A stretch of 64,000 nucleotides of DNA from Larix kaempferi (taxonomy: Eukaryota; Streptophyta; Pinopsida; Pinales; Pinaceae): contig BSBM01000917.1 in the NCBI GenBank assembly GCA_027924585.1, positions 10,469,501 through 10,533,500 of the forward strand, given 5' to 3'. Under the pieces are notes generated by a model. The model had not been told where the DNA came from, made no database searches, and saw only the letters and a list, made by a program, of their open reading frames with translations. This document shows, piece by piece, positions 1 to 14,049 of the stretch (position 1 is its first letter; each line of letters opens with the position of its first letter). The translations under genes were made by a program, and so were the position numbers.

Positions 1-3000
1 AAAACACATTTTCTAAAAACTTGTGTTTTTTAAGAAATCATGTAAACCTTCTAGAAGCTGTGACTTTAAAAAACGGGGGAAATAAGCTTTTCTTATTTCC
101 AGACACATGCGCAAACTATAGAAAGTCGTTATGATGTAGAATGTGAATACTTTGTAGATTCCATTTATGAAATAAAACACATTTTCTAAAAACTCGTGTT
201 TTTTACGAAATCATGTAAACCTTCTAGAAGCTGTGATTTTAAAAAACGGTGGATGTAAGCTTTTCTTATTTCTGGACGCATGCGAAAACTATAGAAAGTC
301 ATTGTGACGTAGAATGTGCATACTTTGTAGATTCCATTTATGAAATAAAACACATTTTCTAAAAACTCGTGTTTTTTACGAAATCATGTAAACCTTCTAG
401 AAGCTGTGATTTTAAAAAACGGTGGAAGTAAACTTTTCTTATTTCGGGACACATGCGCAAAGTATAGAAAGTCGTTCTGACGTAGAATGTGCATACTTTG
501 TAGATTCCATTTATGAAATAAAACACATTTTCTAAAAACTCGTGTTTTTTACGAAATCATGTAAACCTTCTAGAAGCTGTGATTTTAAAAAACGGTGGAA
601 GTGAGCTTTTCTTATTTCTGGACGCATGCGTAAACTATAGAAACTCGTTATGACATAGAATGTGCATACTTTGTTGATTCCATTTATGAAATAAAACACA
701 TTTTCTAAAAACTCGTGTTTTTTACGAAATCATGTAAACCTTCTAGAAGCTGTGATTTTAAAAAACGGTGGAAGTAAGCTTTTCTTATTTCTGGACGCAT
801 GCGTAAACTATAGAAACTCGTTATGACATAGAATGTGCATACTTTGTTGATTCCATTTATGAAATAAAACACATTTTCTAAAAACTCGTGTTTTTTACGA
901 AATCATGTAAACCTTCTAGAAGCTGTGATTTTAAAAAACGATGGAAGTAAACTTTTCTTATTTCCGGACGCATGCGCAAACTATAGAAAGTCGTTATGAC
1001 GTAGAATGTGCATACTTTGTAGATTCCATTTATGAAGTAAAACACATTTTCTAAAAACTCGTGTTTTTTACGAAATCATGTAAACCTTCTAGAAGCTGTG
1101 ATTTTAAAAAACGGTGGAAGTAAGCTTTTCTTATTTCCGGACGCATGCGCAAACTATAGAAAGTCGTTATGACGTAGAATGTGCATACTTTTGAGATTCC
1201 ATTTATGAAATAAAACACATTTTCTAAAAACTCATCTTTTTTACGAAATCATGTAAACCTTCTAGAAGCTGTGATTTTAAAAAACGGTGGAAGTAAACTT
1301 CTCTTATTTCCGGACGCATGCGCAAACTATAGAAAGTCGTTGTGACGAGGAATGTGCATACTTTGTAGATTCCATTTATGAAATAAAACACATTTTCTAA
1401 AAACTCATGTTTTTTACGAAATCATGTAAACCTTCTAGAAGCTGTGATTTTAAAAAACGGTGGAAGTAAGCTTTTCTTATTTCCGGACGCATGTGCAAAC
1501 TATAGAAAGTCGTTATGATGTAGAATGTGCATACTTTGTTGATTCCATATATGAAATAAAACACATTTTAAAAAAACTCGTGTTTTTTAAGAAATCATGT
1601 AAACCTTCTAGAAGCTGTGATTTTAAAAAACGGGGGAAATAAGCTTTTCTTATTTCCAAACGCATGCGCAAACTATAGAAAGTCTTTATGACGTAGAATG
1701 TGCATACTTTGTTGATTCAATTTATGAAATAAAACACATTTTCTAAAAACTCGTGTTTTTTAAGAAATCATGTAAACCTTCTAGAAGCTGTGATTTTAAA
1801 AAATGGGGCAAGTAAGCTTTTCTTATTTCCGGACGCATGCGCAAACTATAGAAAGTCGTTATGACGTAGAATGTGCATACTTTGTAGATTCCATTTATGA
1901 AATAAAACACATTTTCTAAAAACTTGTGTTTTTTAAGAAATCATGTAAACCTTCTAGAAGCTGTGATTTTAAAAAACGGTGGAAGTAAGCTTTTCTTATT
2001 TCCAGACACATGCGCAAACTATAGAAAGTCGTTATGATGTAGAATGTGAATACTTTGTAGATTCCATTTATGAAATAAAACACATTTTCTAAAAACTCGT
2101 GTTTTTTACGAAATCATGTAAACCTTCTAGAAGCTGTGATTTTAAAAAACGGTGGATGTAAGCTTTTCTTATTTCTGGACGCATGCGAAAACTATAGAAA
2201 GTCATTGTGACGTAGAATGTGCATACTTTGTAGATTCCATTTATGAAATAAAACACATTTTCTAAAAACTCGTGTTTTTTACGAAATCATGTAAACCTTC
2301 TAGAAGCTGTGATTTTAAAAAACGGTGGAAGTAAACTTTTCTTATTTCGGGACACATGCGCAAAGTATAGAAAGTCGTTCTGACGTAGAATGTGCATACT
2401 TTGTAGATTCCATTTATGAAATAAAACACATTTTCTAAAAACTCATGTTTTTTACGAAATCATGTAAACCTTCTAGAAGCTGTGATTTTAAAAAACGGTG
2501 GAAGTGAGCTTTTCTTATTTCTGGACGCATGCGTAAACTATAGAAACTCGTTATGACATAGAATGTGCATACTTTGTTGATTCCATTTATGAAATAAAAC
2601 ACATTTTCTAAAAACTCGTGTTTTTTACGAAATCATGTAAACCTTCTAGAAGCTGTGATTTTAAAAAACGGTGGAAGTAAGCTTTTCTTATTTCTGGACG
2701 CATGCGTAAACTATAGAAACTCGTTATGACATAGAATGTGCATACTTTGTTGATTCCATTTATGAAATAAAACACATTTTCTAAAAACTCGTGTTTTTTA
2801 CGAAATCATGTAAACCTTCTAGAAGCTGTGATTTTAAAAAACGATGGAAGTAAACTTTTCTTATTTCCGGACGCATGCGCAAACTATAGAAAGTCGTTAT
2901 GACGTAGAATGTGCATACTTTGTAGATTCCATTTATGAAGTAAAACACATTTTCTAAAAACTCGTGTTTTTTACGAAATCATGTAAACCTTCTAGAAGCT

Positions 3001-3088
3001 GTGATTTCAAAAAACGGTGGAAGTAAGCTTTTCTTATTTCCGGACGCATGCGCAAACTATAGAAAGTCGTTATGACGTAGAATGTGCA
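1..3088 (+). repeat. 11-monomer higher-order repeat, 1903-bp offset
   Basis: Bases 1-1185 recur almost unchanged at 1904-3088, an offset of exactly 11 monomers. Shared variants include AAACTTGTG, CCAGACACATG, GATGTAGAATGTGAATAC, the GGATGTAAGC monomer, TTCGGGACACATG with CAAAGTATAG, two adjacent monomers with GAAACTCGTTATGACATAG, and GAAGTAAAAC (1034 and 2937). Only a few single-base differences are visible, for example CTCGTG at 540 against CTCATG in the second copy. The match ends near 1190, where copy one has TTTTGAGATT and copy two has TTTGTTGATT. This looks like a recent local duplication. Confidence 0.9.
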
Positions 3089-4021
3089 TACTTTGTTGAT
3101 TCCATTTATGAAATAAAACACATTTTCTAAAAACTCGTGTTTTTTACGAAATCATGTAAACCTTCTAGAAGCTGTGATTTTAAAAAACGGTGGAAGTAAG
3201 CTTTTCTTATTTCCGGACGCATGCGCAAATTATAGAAAGTCGTTATGACGTAGAATGTGCATACTTTGTTGATTCAATTTATGAAATAAAACACATTTTC
3301 TAAAAACTCGTGTTTTTTAAGAAATCGTGTAAACCTTCTAGAAGCTGTGAATTAAAAAATCGGTGGAAGTAAGCTTTTCTTATTTCCGGACGCATGCGCA
3401 AACTATAGAAAGTCGTTATGACATAGAATGTGCATACTTTGTAGATTCCAATTATGAAATAAAATACATTTTCTAAAAACTCGTGTTTTTTACGAAATCA
3501 TGTAAACCTTCAAGAAGCTGTGATTTTAAAAAATGGTGGAAGTAAGCTTTTCTTATTTCCGGTCGAATGCGCAAACTATGGATAGTCGTTATGACGTCGA
3601 ATGTGCATACTTTGTTGAATCCAATTATGAAATAAAACACATTTTCTAAAAACTCGTATTTTTTATGAAATCATGTAAACCTTCTAGAAGCTGTGATTTT
3701 AAAAAATGGTGGAAGTAAGCTTTTCTTATTTCCGGACGCATGCGCAAACTATAGAAAGTCGTTATGACGTAGAATGTGCATACTTTGTTGATTCCATTTA
3801 TGAAATAAAACATATTTTCTAAAAACTAATGTTTTTTAAGAAATCAGGTAAACCTTCTAGAAGCTGTGATTTTAAAAAACGGGGGAAGTAAGCTTTTCTT
3901 ATTTCCAAACACATGCGCAAACTATAGAGAGTCTTTATGACGTAGAATGTGCATACTTTGTTGATTCCATTTATGAAATAAAACACATTTTCTAAAAACT
4001 CTTGTTTTTTAAGAAATCATG

Positions 4022-5215
4022 TAAACCTTCTAGAAGCTGTGATTTTAAAAAACGGGGGAAGTAAGCTTTTCTTATTTCCAAACGCATGCGCAAACTATAG
4101 AAAGTCTTTATGACGTAGAATGTGCATACTTTGTTGATTCCATTTATGAAATAAAACACATTTTCTAAAAACTCGTGTTTTTTAAGAAATCATGTAAACC
4201 TTCTAGAAGCTGTGATTTTAAAAAATGGGGCAAGTAAGCTTTTCTTATTTCCGGACGCATGCGCAAACTATAGAAAGTCGTTATGACGTAGAATGTCCAT
4301 ACTTTGTAGATTCCATTTATGAAAAAAAACACATTTTCTAAAAACTCGTGTTTTTTAAGAAATCATGTAAACCTTGTAGAAGCTGTGATTTTAAAAAACG
4401 GTGGAAGTAAGCTTTTCTTATTTCCGGACGCATGCGCACACTATAGAAAGTCGTTATGATGTAGAATATGAATACTTTGTAGATTCCATTTATGAAATAA
4501 AACACATTTTCTAAAAACTCGTGTTTTTTACGAAATCATGTAAACCTTCTAGAAGCTGTGATTTTAAAAAATGGTGGATGTAAGCTTTTCTTATTTCTGG
4601 ACGCATGCGAAAACTATAGAAAGTCGTTGTGACGTAGAATGTGCATACTTTGTAGATTCCATTTATGAAATAAAACACATTTTCTAAAAACTCGTGTTTT
4701 TTACGAAATCATGTAAACCTTCTAGAAGCTGTGATTTTAAAAAACGGTGGAAGTAAACTTTTCTTATTTCGGGACACATGCGCAAAGTATAGAAAGTCGT
4801 TATGACGTAGAATGTGCATACTTCGTAGATTCCATTTATGAAATAAAACACATTTTCTAAAAACTCATGTTTTTTACGAAATCATGTAAACCTTCTAGAA
4901 GCGGTGATTTTAAAAAACGGTGGAAGTGAGCTTTTCTTATTTCTGGACGCATGCGTAAACTATAGAAACTCGTTATGACATAGAATGTGCATACTTTGTT
5001 GATTCCATTTATGAAATAAAACACATTTTTTAAAAACTCGTGTTTTTTACGAAATCATGTAAACCTTCTAGAAGCTGTGATTTTAAAAAACGGTGGAAGT
5101 AAGCTTTTCTTATTTCTGGACGCATGCGTAAACTATAGAAACTCGTTATGACATAGAATGTGCATACTTTGTTGATTCCATTTATGAAATAAAACACATT
5201 TTCTAAAAACTCGTG
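4022..5215 (+). repeat. Third partial copy, 14 monomers downstream
   Basis: This block matches about 1600-2793 at an offset of 2422 bp (14 monomers). Diagnostic matches are CCAAACGCATGCG with GTCTTTATG (1656 and 4078), the TGGGGCAAGTAAGC monomer, the GAATACTTTG monomer (2039 and 4461), the GGATGTAAGC monomer, the TTCGGGACACATG monomer and the pair with GAAACTCGTTATGACATAG. Because the nearby pair 1-1185 and 1904-3088 is spaced by 11 monomers, the repeat length has changed locally by three monomers. The match breaks near 5220, where this copy acquires GTTTTTAAAG and GAATTAAAAAAATGGGG. Confidence 0.85.
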
Positions 5216-7500
5216 TTTTTAAAGAAATCATGTAAACCTTCTAGAAGCTGTGAATTAAAAAAATGGGGGAAGTAAGCTTTTCTGATTTCCGGACGCATGC
5301 GCAAATTATAGAAAGTCGTTATGACGTAGAATGTGCATACTTTGTTGATTCCATTTATGAAATAAAACACATTTTCTAAAAACTCGTGTTTTTTAAGAAA
5401 TCATGTAAACCTTCTAGAAGCTGTGATTTTAAAAAATGGGGCAAGTAAGCTTTTCTTATTTCCGGACGCATGCGCAAACTATAGAAAGTCGTTATGACGT
5501 AGAATGTGCATACTTTGTAGATTCCATTTATGAAAAAAAACACATTTTCTAAAAACTCGTGTTTTTTAAGAAATCATGTAAACCTTGTAGAAGCTGTGAT
5601 TTTAAAAAACGGTGGAAGTAAGCTTTTCTTATTTCCGGACGCATGCGCAAACTATAGAAAGTCGTTATGATGTAGAATGTGAATACTTTGTAGATTCCAT
5701 TTATGAAATAAAACACATTTTCTAAAAACTCGTGTTTTTTACGAAATCATGTAAACCTTCTAGAAGCTGTGATTTTAAAAAATGGTGGATGTAAGCTTTT
5801 CTTATTTCTGGACGCATGCGCAAACTATAGAAAGTCGTTATGACATAGAATGTGCATACTTTGTTGATTCCATTTATGAAATAAAACACATTTTCTAAAA
5901 ACTCGTGTTTTTAAAGAAATCATGTAAACCTTCTAGAAGCTGTGAATTAAAAAAATGGGGGAAGTAAGCTTTTCTGATTTCCGGACGCATGCGCAAATTA
6001 TAGAAAGTCGTTATGACGTAGAATGTGCATACTTTGTAGATTCCATTTATGAAATAAAACACATTTTCTAAAAACTCGTGTTTTTTACGAAATCATGTAA
6101 ACCTTCTAGAAGCTGTGATTTTAAAAAACGGTGGAAGTAAACTTTTCTTATTTCCGGACGCATGCGCAAACTATAGAAAGTCGTTATGACGTAGAATGTG
6201 CATACTTTGTAGATTCCATTTATGAAGTAAAACACATTTTCTAAAAACTCGTGTTTTTTACGAAATCATGTAAACCTTCTAGAAGCAGTGATTTTAAAAA
6301 ACGGTGGAAGTAAGCTTTTCTTATTTCCGGACGCATGCGCAAACTATAGAAAGTCGTTATGACATAGAATGTGCATACTTTGTAGATTCCAATTATGAAA
6401 TAAAACACATTTTCTAAAAACTCGTGTTTTTTACGAAATCATGTAAACCTTCAAGAAGCTGTGATTTTAAAAAATGGTGGAAGTAAGCTTTTCTTATTTC
6501 CGGTCGAATGCGCAAACTATAGATAGTCGTTATGACGTAGAATGTGCATACTTTGTTGATTCCATTTATGAAATAAAACACATTTTCTAAAAACTCGTAT
6601 TTTTTATGAAATCATGTAAACCTTCTAGAAGCTGTGATTTTAAAAAATGGTGGAAGTAAGCTTTTCTTTTTTCCAGACGCATGCGCAAACTATAGAAAGT
6701 CGTTATGACGTAGAATGGGCATACTTTGTTGATTCTATTTATGAAATAAAACACATTTTCTAAAAACTCGTGTTTTTTTAGAAATCATGTAAATCTTCTA
6801 GAAGCTGTGATTTTAAAAAACGGGGGAAGTAAGCTTTTCTTATTTCCGGACGCATGCGCAAACTATAGAAAGTCGTTGTGACGTAGAATGTGCATACTTT
6901 GTAGATTCCATTTATGAAATAAAACACATTTTTTAAAAACTCGTGTTTTTTACGAAATCATGTAAACCTTCTAGAAGCTGTGATTTTAAAAAACGGTGGA
7001 AGTAAGCTTTTCTTATTTCCGGACGCATGCGCAAACTATAGAAAGTCGTTATGACATAGAATGTGCATACTTTGTAGATTCCAATTATGAAATAAAACAC
7101 ATTTTCTAAAAACTCGTATTTTTTACGAAATCATGTAAACCTTCTAGAAGTTGTGATTTTAAAAAACGGTGGAAGTAAGCTTTTCTTATTTCCGGACGCA
7201 TGCGCAAACTATAGAAAGTCGTTATGACGTAGAATGTGCATACTTTGTTGATTCCATTTATGAAATAAAACATATTTTCTAAAAACTAGTGTTTTTTAAG
7301 AAATCATGTAAACCTTCTAGAAGCTGTGATTTTAAAAAATGGTGGAAGTAAACTTTTCTTATTTCGGGACGCATGCGCAAAGTATAGAAAGTCGTTATGA
7401 CGTAGAATGTGCATACTTTGTAGATTCCATTTATGAAATAAAACACATTTTCTAAAAACTCGTGTTTTTTACGAAATCATGTAAACCTTCTAGAAGCTGT
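5150..7500 (+). repeat. Mosaic block with 4-, 7- and 17-monomer offsets
   Basis: Short stretches match several upstream places at different offsets. CCTTGTAGAAGC at 5582 matches 4371 (1211 bp, 7 monomers). TCTGATTTCCGG at 5973 matches 5281 (692 bp, 4 monomers). GGTCGAATGCG followed by GATAGTCG at 6502 matches 3561 (2941 bp, 17 monomers). GAAGTAAAAC recurs near 6226. The offset changes every few hundred bases, so no single HOR length applies. It contains only satellite monomers. Confidence 0.75.
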
Positions 7501-10500
7501 GATTTTAGAAAATGGTGGAAGTAAGCTTTAGTTATTTCTGGACGCATGCGTAAACTATAGAAAGTCGTTATGACATAGAATGTGCATATTTTGTTGATTC
7601 CATTTATGAAATAAAACACATTTTCTAAAAACTCGTGTTTTTAAAGAAATCATGTAAACCTTCTAGAAGCTGTGAATTAAAAAAACGGGGGAAGTAAGCT
7701 TTTCTTATTTCCGGACACATGCGCAAACTATAGAAAGTCGTTATGACGTAGAATGTGCATAATTTGTATATTCCATTTATGAAATAAAACACATTTTCTA
7801 AAAACTCGTGTTTTTTACGAAATCTGTAAACCTTGTAGAAGCTGTGATTTTAAAAAACGGTGGAAGTAAACTTTTCTTATTTCCGGACGCATGCGCAAAC
7901 TATAGAAAGTCATTATGACGTAGAATGTGCATACTTTGTAGATTCCATTTATGAAGTAAAACACATTTTCTAAAAACTTGTGTTTTGTACGAAATCATGT
8001 AAACCTTCTAGAAGCTGTGATTTTAAAAAACGGTGGAAGTAAGATTTTCTTATTTCCGGATGCATGCGCAAACTATAGAAAGTCGTTATGATGTAGAATG
8101 TGCATACTTTGTTGATTCCATTTATGAAATAAAACACATTTTCTAAAAACTCGTGTTTTTTAAGAAATCGTGTAAACCTTCTAGATCTGTGAATTAAAAA
8201 AACGGGGGAAGTAAGCTTTTCTTATTTCCGGACGCATGCGCAAACTATAGAAAGTCGTTATGATGTAGAATGTGCATACTTTGTAGATTCCATTTATGAA
8301 ATAAAACATATTTTCTAAAAAATCATGTTTTTTAAGAAATCATGTAAACCATCTAGAAGCTGTGAATTAAAAAAACGGGGGAAGTAAGCTTTTCTTATTT
8401 CCGGACGCATGCGCAAACTATAGAAAGTCGTTATGACGTAGAATGTGCATACTTTTGAGATTCCATTTATGAAATAAAACACATTTTCTAAAAACTCGTA
8501 TTTTTTACGAAATCATGTAAACCTTCTAGAAGCTGTGATTTTAAAAAACGGTGGAAGTAAGCTTTTCTTATTTCCGGACGCATGCGCAAACTATAGAAAG
8601 TCGTTATGACGAAGAATGTGCATACTTTGTTGATTCCATTTATGAAATAAAACACATTTTCTAAAAACTCGTGTTTTTTAAGAAATCATGTAAACCTTCT
8701 AGAAGCTGTGAATTAAAAAAACGGGGGAAGTAAACTTTTCTTATTTCCGGATGCATGCGCAAACTATAGAAAGTCGTTATGACGTAGAATGTGCATACTT
8801 TGTAGATTCCATTTATGAAATAAAACACATTTTCTAAAAACTCCTGTTTTTTACGAAATCATGTAAACCTACAAGAAGCTGTGATTTTAAAAAACGGTGG
8901 AAGTAAGCTTTTCTTATTTCCGGTCGAATGCGCAAACTATAGAAAGTCGTTATGACGTAGAATGTGCATACTTTGTTGATTCCATTTATGAAATAAAACA
9001 CATTTTCCAAAAACTCGTATTTTTTATGAAATCATGTAAACCTTCTAGAAGCTGTGATTTTAAAAAACGGTGCAAGTAAGCTTTTCTTATTTCCGGACGC
9101 ATGCACAAACTATAGAAAGTCGTTATGATGTAGAATGTGCATACTTTGTTGATTCCATATATGAAATAAAACACACTTTAAAAAAACTCTTGTATTTTAA
9201 GAAATCATGTAAACCTTCTAGAAGCTGTGATTTTAAAAAACGGTGGAAGTAAGCTTTTCTTATTTCCGGACGCATGCGCAAACTATAGAAAGTCGTTATG
9301 ACGTAGAATGTGCATACTTTGTTGATTCCATTTATGAAATAAAACATATTTTCTAAAAACTCGTGTTTTTTAAGAAATCATGTAAACCTTTTAGAAGCTG
9401 TGAATTAAAAAAACGGGGGAAGTACGCTTTTCTTATTTCCGGACGCATGCGCAAACTATAGAAAGTAGTTATGACGTAGAATGTGCATACTTTTGAGATT
9501 TCATTTATGAAATAAAACACATTTTCTAAAAACTCGTGTTTTTTACGAAATCATGTAAACCTTCTAGAAGCTGTGATTTTAAAAAACGGTGGAAGTAAGC
9601 TTTTCTTATTTCCGGACGCATGCGCAAACTACAGAAAGTCGTTATGACGAAGAATGTTCATACTTTGTTGATTCCATTTATGAAATAAAAGACATTTTCT
9701 AAAAACTCGTGTTTTTTAAGAAATCGTGTAAACCTTCTAGAGGCTGTGAATTAAAAAAATGGGGGAAGTAAGCTTTTCTTATTTCCGGATGCATGCGCAA
9801 ACTATAGAAAGTCGTTATGATGTAGAATGTGCATACTTTGTAGATTCCATTTATGAAATAAAACACATTTTCTAAAAACTCCTGTTTTTTACGAAATCAT
9901 GTAAACCTTCAAGAAGCTGTGATTTTAAAAAACGGTGGAAGTAAGCTTTTCTTATTTCCGGTCGAATGCGCAAACTATAGAAAGTCGTTATGACGTAGAA
10001 TGTGCATACTTTGTTGATTCCATTTATGAAATAAAACACATTTTCCAAAAACTCGTATTTTTTATGAAATCATGTAAACCTTCTAGAAGCTGTGATTTTA
10101 AAAAACGGTGGAAGTAAGCTTTTCTTATTTCTGGACGCATGCGTAAACTATAGAAAGTCGTTATGACATAGAATGTGCATACTTTGTTGATTCCATTTAT
10201 GAAATAAAACACATTTTCTAAAAACTCGTGTTTTTAAAGAAATCATGTAAACCTTCTAGAAGCTGTGAATTAAAAAAACGGGGGAAGTAAGCTTTTCTTA
10301 TTTCCGGACACATGCGCAAACTATAGAAAGTCGTTATGACGTAGAATGTGCATAATTTGTATATTCCATTTATGAAATAAAACACATTTTCTAAAAACTC
10401 GTGTTTTTTACGAAATCTGTAAACCTTGTAGAAGCTGTGATTTTAAAAAACGGTGGAAGTAAACTTTTCTTATTTCCGGACGCATGCGCAAACTATAGAA

Positions 10501-13500
10501 AGTCATTATGACGTAGAATGTGCATACTTTGTAGATTCCATTTATGGAGTAAAACACATTTTCTAAAAACTTGTGTTTTGTACGAAATCATGTAAACCTT
10601 CTAGAAGCTGTGATTTTAAAAAACGGTGGAAGTAAGCTTTTCTTATTTCCGGATGCATGCGCAAACTATAGAAAGTCATTATGACGTAGAATGTGCATAC
10701 TTTGTTGATTCCATTTATGAAATAAAACACATTTTCTAAAAACTCGTGTTTTTTAAGAAATCGTGTAAACCTTCTAGATCTGTGAATTAAAAAAACGGGG
10801 GAAGTAAGCTTTTGTTATTTCCGGACGCATGCGCAAACTATAGAAAGTTGTTATGATGTAGAATGTGCATACGTTGTAGATTCCATTTATGAAATAAAAC
10901 ATATTTTCTAAAAACTCGTGTTTTTTACGAAATCATGTAAACCATCTACAAGCTGTGAATTAAAAAAACGGGGGAAGTAAGCTTTTCTTATTTCCGGACG
11001 CATGCGCAAACTATAGAAAGTCGTTATGACGTAGAATGTGCATACTTTTGAGATTCCATTTATGAAATAAAACACATTTTCTAAAAACTCGTATTTTTTA
11101 CGAAATCATGTAAACCTTCTAGAAGCTGTGATTTTAAAAAACGGTGGAAGTAAGCTTTTCTTATTTCCGGACGCATGCGCAAACTATAGAAAGTCGTTAT
11201 GACGAAGAATGTTCATACTTTGTTGATTCCATTTATGAAATAAAACACATTTTCTAAAAACTCGTGTTTTTTAAGAAATCGTGTAAACCTTCCAGAGGCT
11301 GTGAATTAAAAAAATGGGGGAAGTAAGCTTTTCTTATTTCCGGACGCATGCGCAAACTATAGAAAGTCGTTATGATGTAGAATGTGCATACTTTGTAGAT
11401 TCCATTTATGAAATAAAACACATTTTCTAAAAACTCCTGTTTTTTACGAAATCATGTAAACCTTCAAGAAGCTGTGATTTTAAAAAACGGTGGAAGTAAG
11501 CTTTTCTTATTTCTGGACGCATGCGTAAACTATAGAAAGTCGTTATGACATAGAATGTGCATACTTTGTTGATTCCATTTATGAAATAAAACACATTTTC
11601 TAAAAACTCGTGTTTTTAAAGAAATCATGTAAACCTTCTAGAAGCTGTGAATTAAAAAAACGGGGGAAGTAAGCTTTTCTTATTTCCGGACACATGCGCA
11701 AACTATAGAAAGTCGTTATGACGTAGAATGTGCATAATTTGTATATTCCATTTATGAAATAAAACACATTTTCTAAAAACTCGTGTTTTTTACGAAATCT
11801 GTAAACCTTGTAGAAGCTGTGATTTTAAAAAACGGTGGAAGTAAACTTTTCTTATTTCCGGACGCATGCGCAAACTATAGAAAGTCATTATGACGTAGAA
11901 TGTGCATACTTTGTAGATTCCATTTATGAAGTAAAACACATTTTCTAAAAACTTGTGTTTTGTACGAAATCATGTAAACCTTCTAGAAGCTGTGATTTTA
12001 AAAAACGGTGGAAGTAAACTTTTCTTATTTCCGGACGCATGCGCAAACTATAGAAAGTCGTTATGATGTAGAATGTGCATACTTTGTAGATTCCATTTAT
12101 GAAATAAAACATATTTTCTAAAAACTCGTGTTTTTTAAGAAATCATGTAAACCATCTAGAAGCCGTGAATTAAAAAAATGGGGGAAGTAAGCTTTTCTTA
12201 TTTCCGGACGCATGCGCAAACTATAGAAAGTCGTTATGACGTAGAATGTGCATACTTTTGAGATTCCATTTATGAAATAAAACACATTTTCTAAAAACTC
12301 GTATTTTTTACGAAATCATGTAAACCTTCTAGAAGTTGTGATTTTAAAAAACGGTGGAAGTAAGCTTTTCTTATTTCCGGACGCATGCGCAAACTATAGA
12401 AAGTCGTTATGACGAAGAATGTGCATACTTTGTTGATTCCATTTATGAATTAAAACACATTTTCTAAAAACTCGTGTTTTTTAAGAAATCATGTAAACCT
12501 TCTAGAAGCTGTGAATTAAAAAAACGGGGGAAGTAAACTTTTCTTATTTCCGGATGCATGCGCAAACTATAGAAAGTCGTTATGACGTAGAATGTGCATA
12601 CTTTGTAGATTCCATTTATGAAATAAAACACATTTTCTAAAAACTCCTGTTTTTTACGAAATCATGTAAACCTTCAAGAAGCTGTGATTTTAAAAAACGG
12701 TGGAAGTAAGCTTTTCTTATTTCCGGTCGAATGCGCAAACTATAGAAAGTCGTTATGACGTAGAATGTGCATACTTTGTTGATTCCATTTATGAAATAAA
12801 ACACATTTTCCAAAAACTCATATTTTTTATGAAATCATGTAAACCTTCTCGAAGCTGTGATTTTAAAAAACGGTGCAAGTAAGCTTTTCTTATTTCCGGA
12901 CGCATGCACAAACTATAGAAAGTCGTTATGATGTAGAATGTGCATACTTTGTTGATTCCATATATGAAATAAAACACACTTTAAAAAAACTCGTGTTTTT
13001 TAAGAAATCATGTAAACCTTCTAGAAGCTGTGATTTTAAAAAACGGTGGAAGTAAGCTTTTCTTATTTCCGGACGCATGCGCAAACTATAGAAAGTCGTT
13101 ATGACGTAGAATGTGCATACTTTGTTGATTCCATTTATGAAATAAAACATATTTTCTAAAAACTCGTGTTTTTTAAGAAATCATGTAAACCTTCTAGAAG
13201 CTGTGAATTAAAAAAACGGGGGAAGTATGCTTTTCTTATTTCCGGACGCATGCGCAAACTATAGAAAGTCGTTATGACGTAGAATGTGCATACTTTTGAG
13301 ATTCCATTTATGAAATAAAACACATTTTCTAAAAACTCGTGTTTTTTACGAAATCATGTAAACCTTCTAGAAGCTGTGATTTTAAAAAACGGTGGAAGTA
13401 AGCTTTTCTTATTTCCGGACGCATGCGCAAACTATAGAAAGTCGTTATGACGAAGAATGTTCATACTTTGTTGATTCCATTTATGAAATAAAACACATTT

Positions 13501-13950
13501 TCTAAAAACTCGTGTTTTTTAAGAAATCGTGTAAACCTTCTAGAGGCTGTGAATTAAAAAAATGGGGGAAGTAAGCTTTTCTTATTTCCGGATGCATGCG
13601 CAAACTATAGAAAGTCGTTATGATGTAGAATGTGCATACTTTGTAGATGCCATTTATGAAAAAAACACATTTTCTAAAAACTCCTGTTTTTTACGAAATC
13701 ATGTAAACCTTCAAGAAGCTGTGATTTTAAAAAACGGTGGAAGTAAGCTTTTCTTATTTCCGGTCGAATTCGCAAACTATAGAAAGTCGTTATGACGTAG
13801 AATGTGCATACTTTGTTGATTCCATTTATGAAATAAAACACATTTTCCAAAAACTCGTATTTTTTATGAAATCATGTAAACCTTCTAGAAGCTGTGATTT
13901 TAAAAAACGGTGGAAGTAAGCTTTTCTTATTTCTGGACGAATGCGCAAAC
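7500..13950 (+). repeat. Mosaic HOR block, 15-, 8- and 22-monomer offsets
   Basis: A 1-bp deletion variant, AAATCTGTAAACCTTGTAG, occurs at 7821, 10414 and 11796. The offsets are 2593 bp (15 monomers minus 2) and 1382 bp (8 monomers minus 2). A second deletion variant, CTAGATCTGTG, is at 8181 and 10774 with the same 2593-bp offset. About 8.2-9.96 kb recurs at 12.0-13.76 kb with an offset of 3803 bp, equal to 22 monomers minus the three 1-bp deletions in between. Private markers here are ACTTTTGAGATT, CTCCTGTTTTTTACG, CCATCTAGAAG and CCGGTCGAATGCG. The block appears to have been built by successive unequal exchanges of different lengths. Confidence 0.85.
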
Positions 13951-14049
13951 TATAGAAAGTCGTTATGACGTAGAATGTGCATAATTTCTAGATTCCATTT
14001 ATGAACTAAAACACATTTTCTAAAAACTCGTGTTTTTTACGAAATCATG

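Noticed and set aside
3561-3572. Pol III B-box in the GGTCGAATGCG monomers
   Set aside because: One base is missing relative to GGTTCGANNCC, no A-box lies at a suitable distance, and the variant occurs in only a minority of monomers. There is no tRNA or SINE structure.
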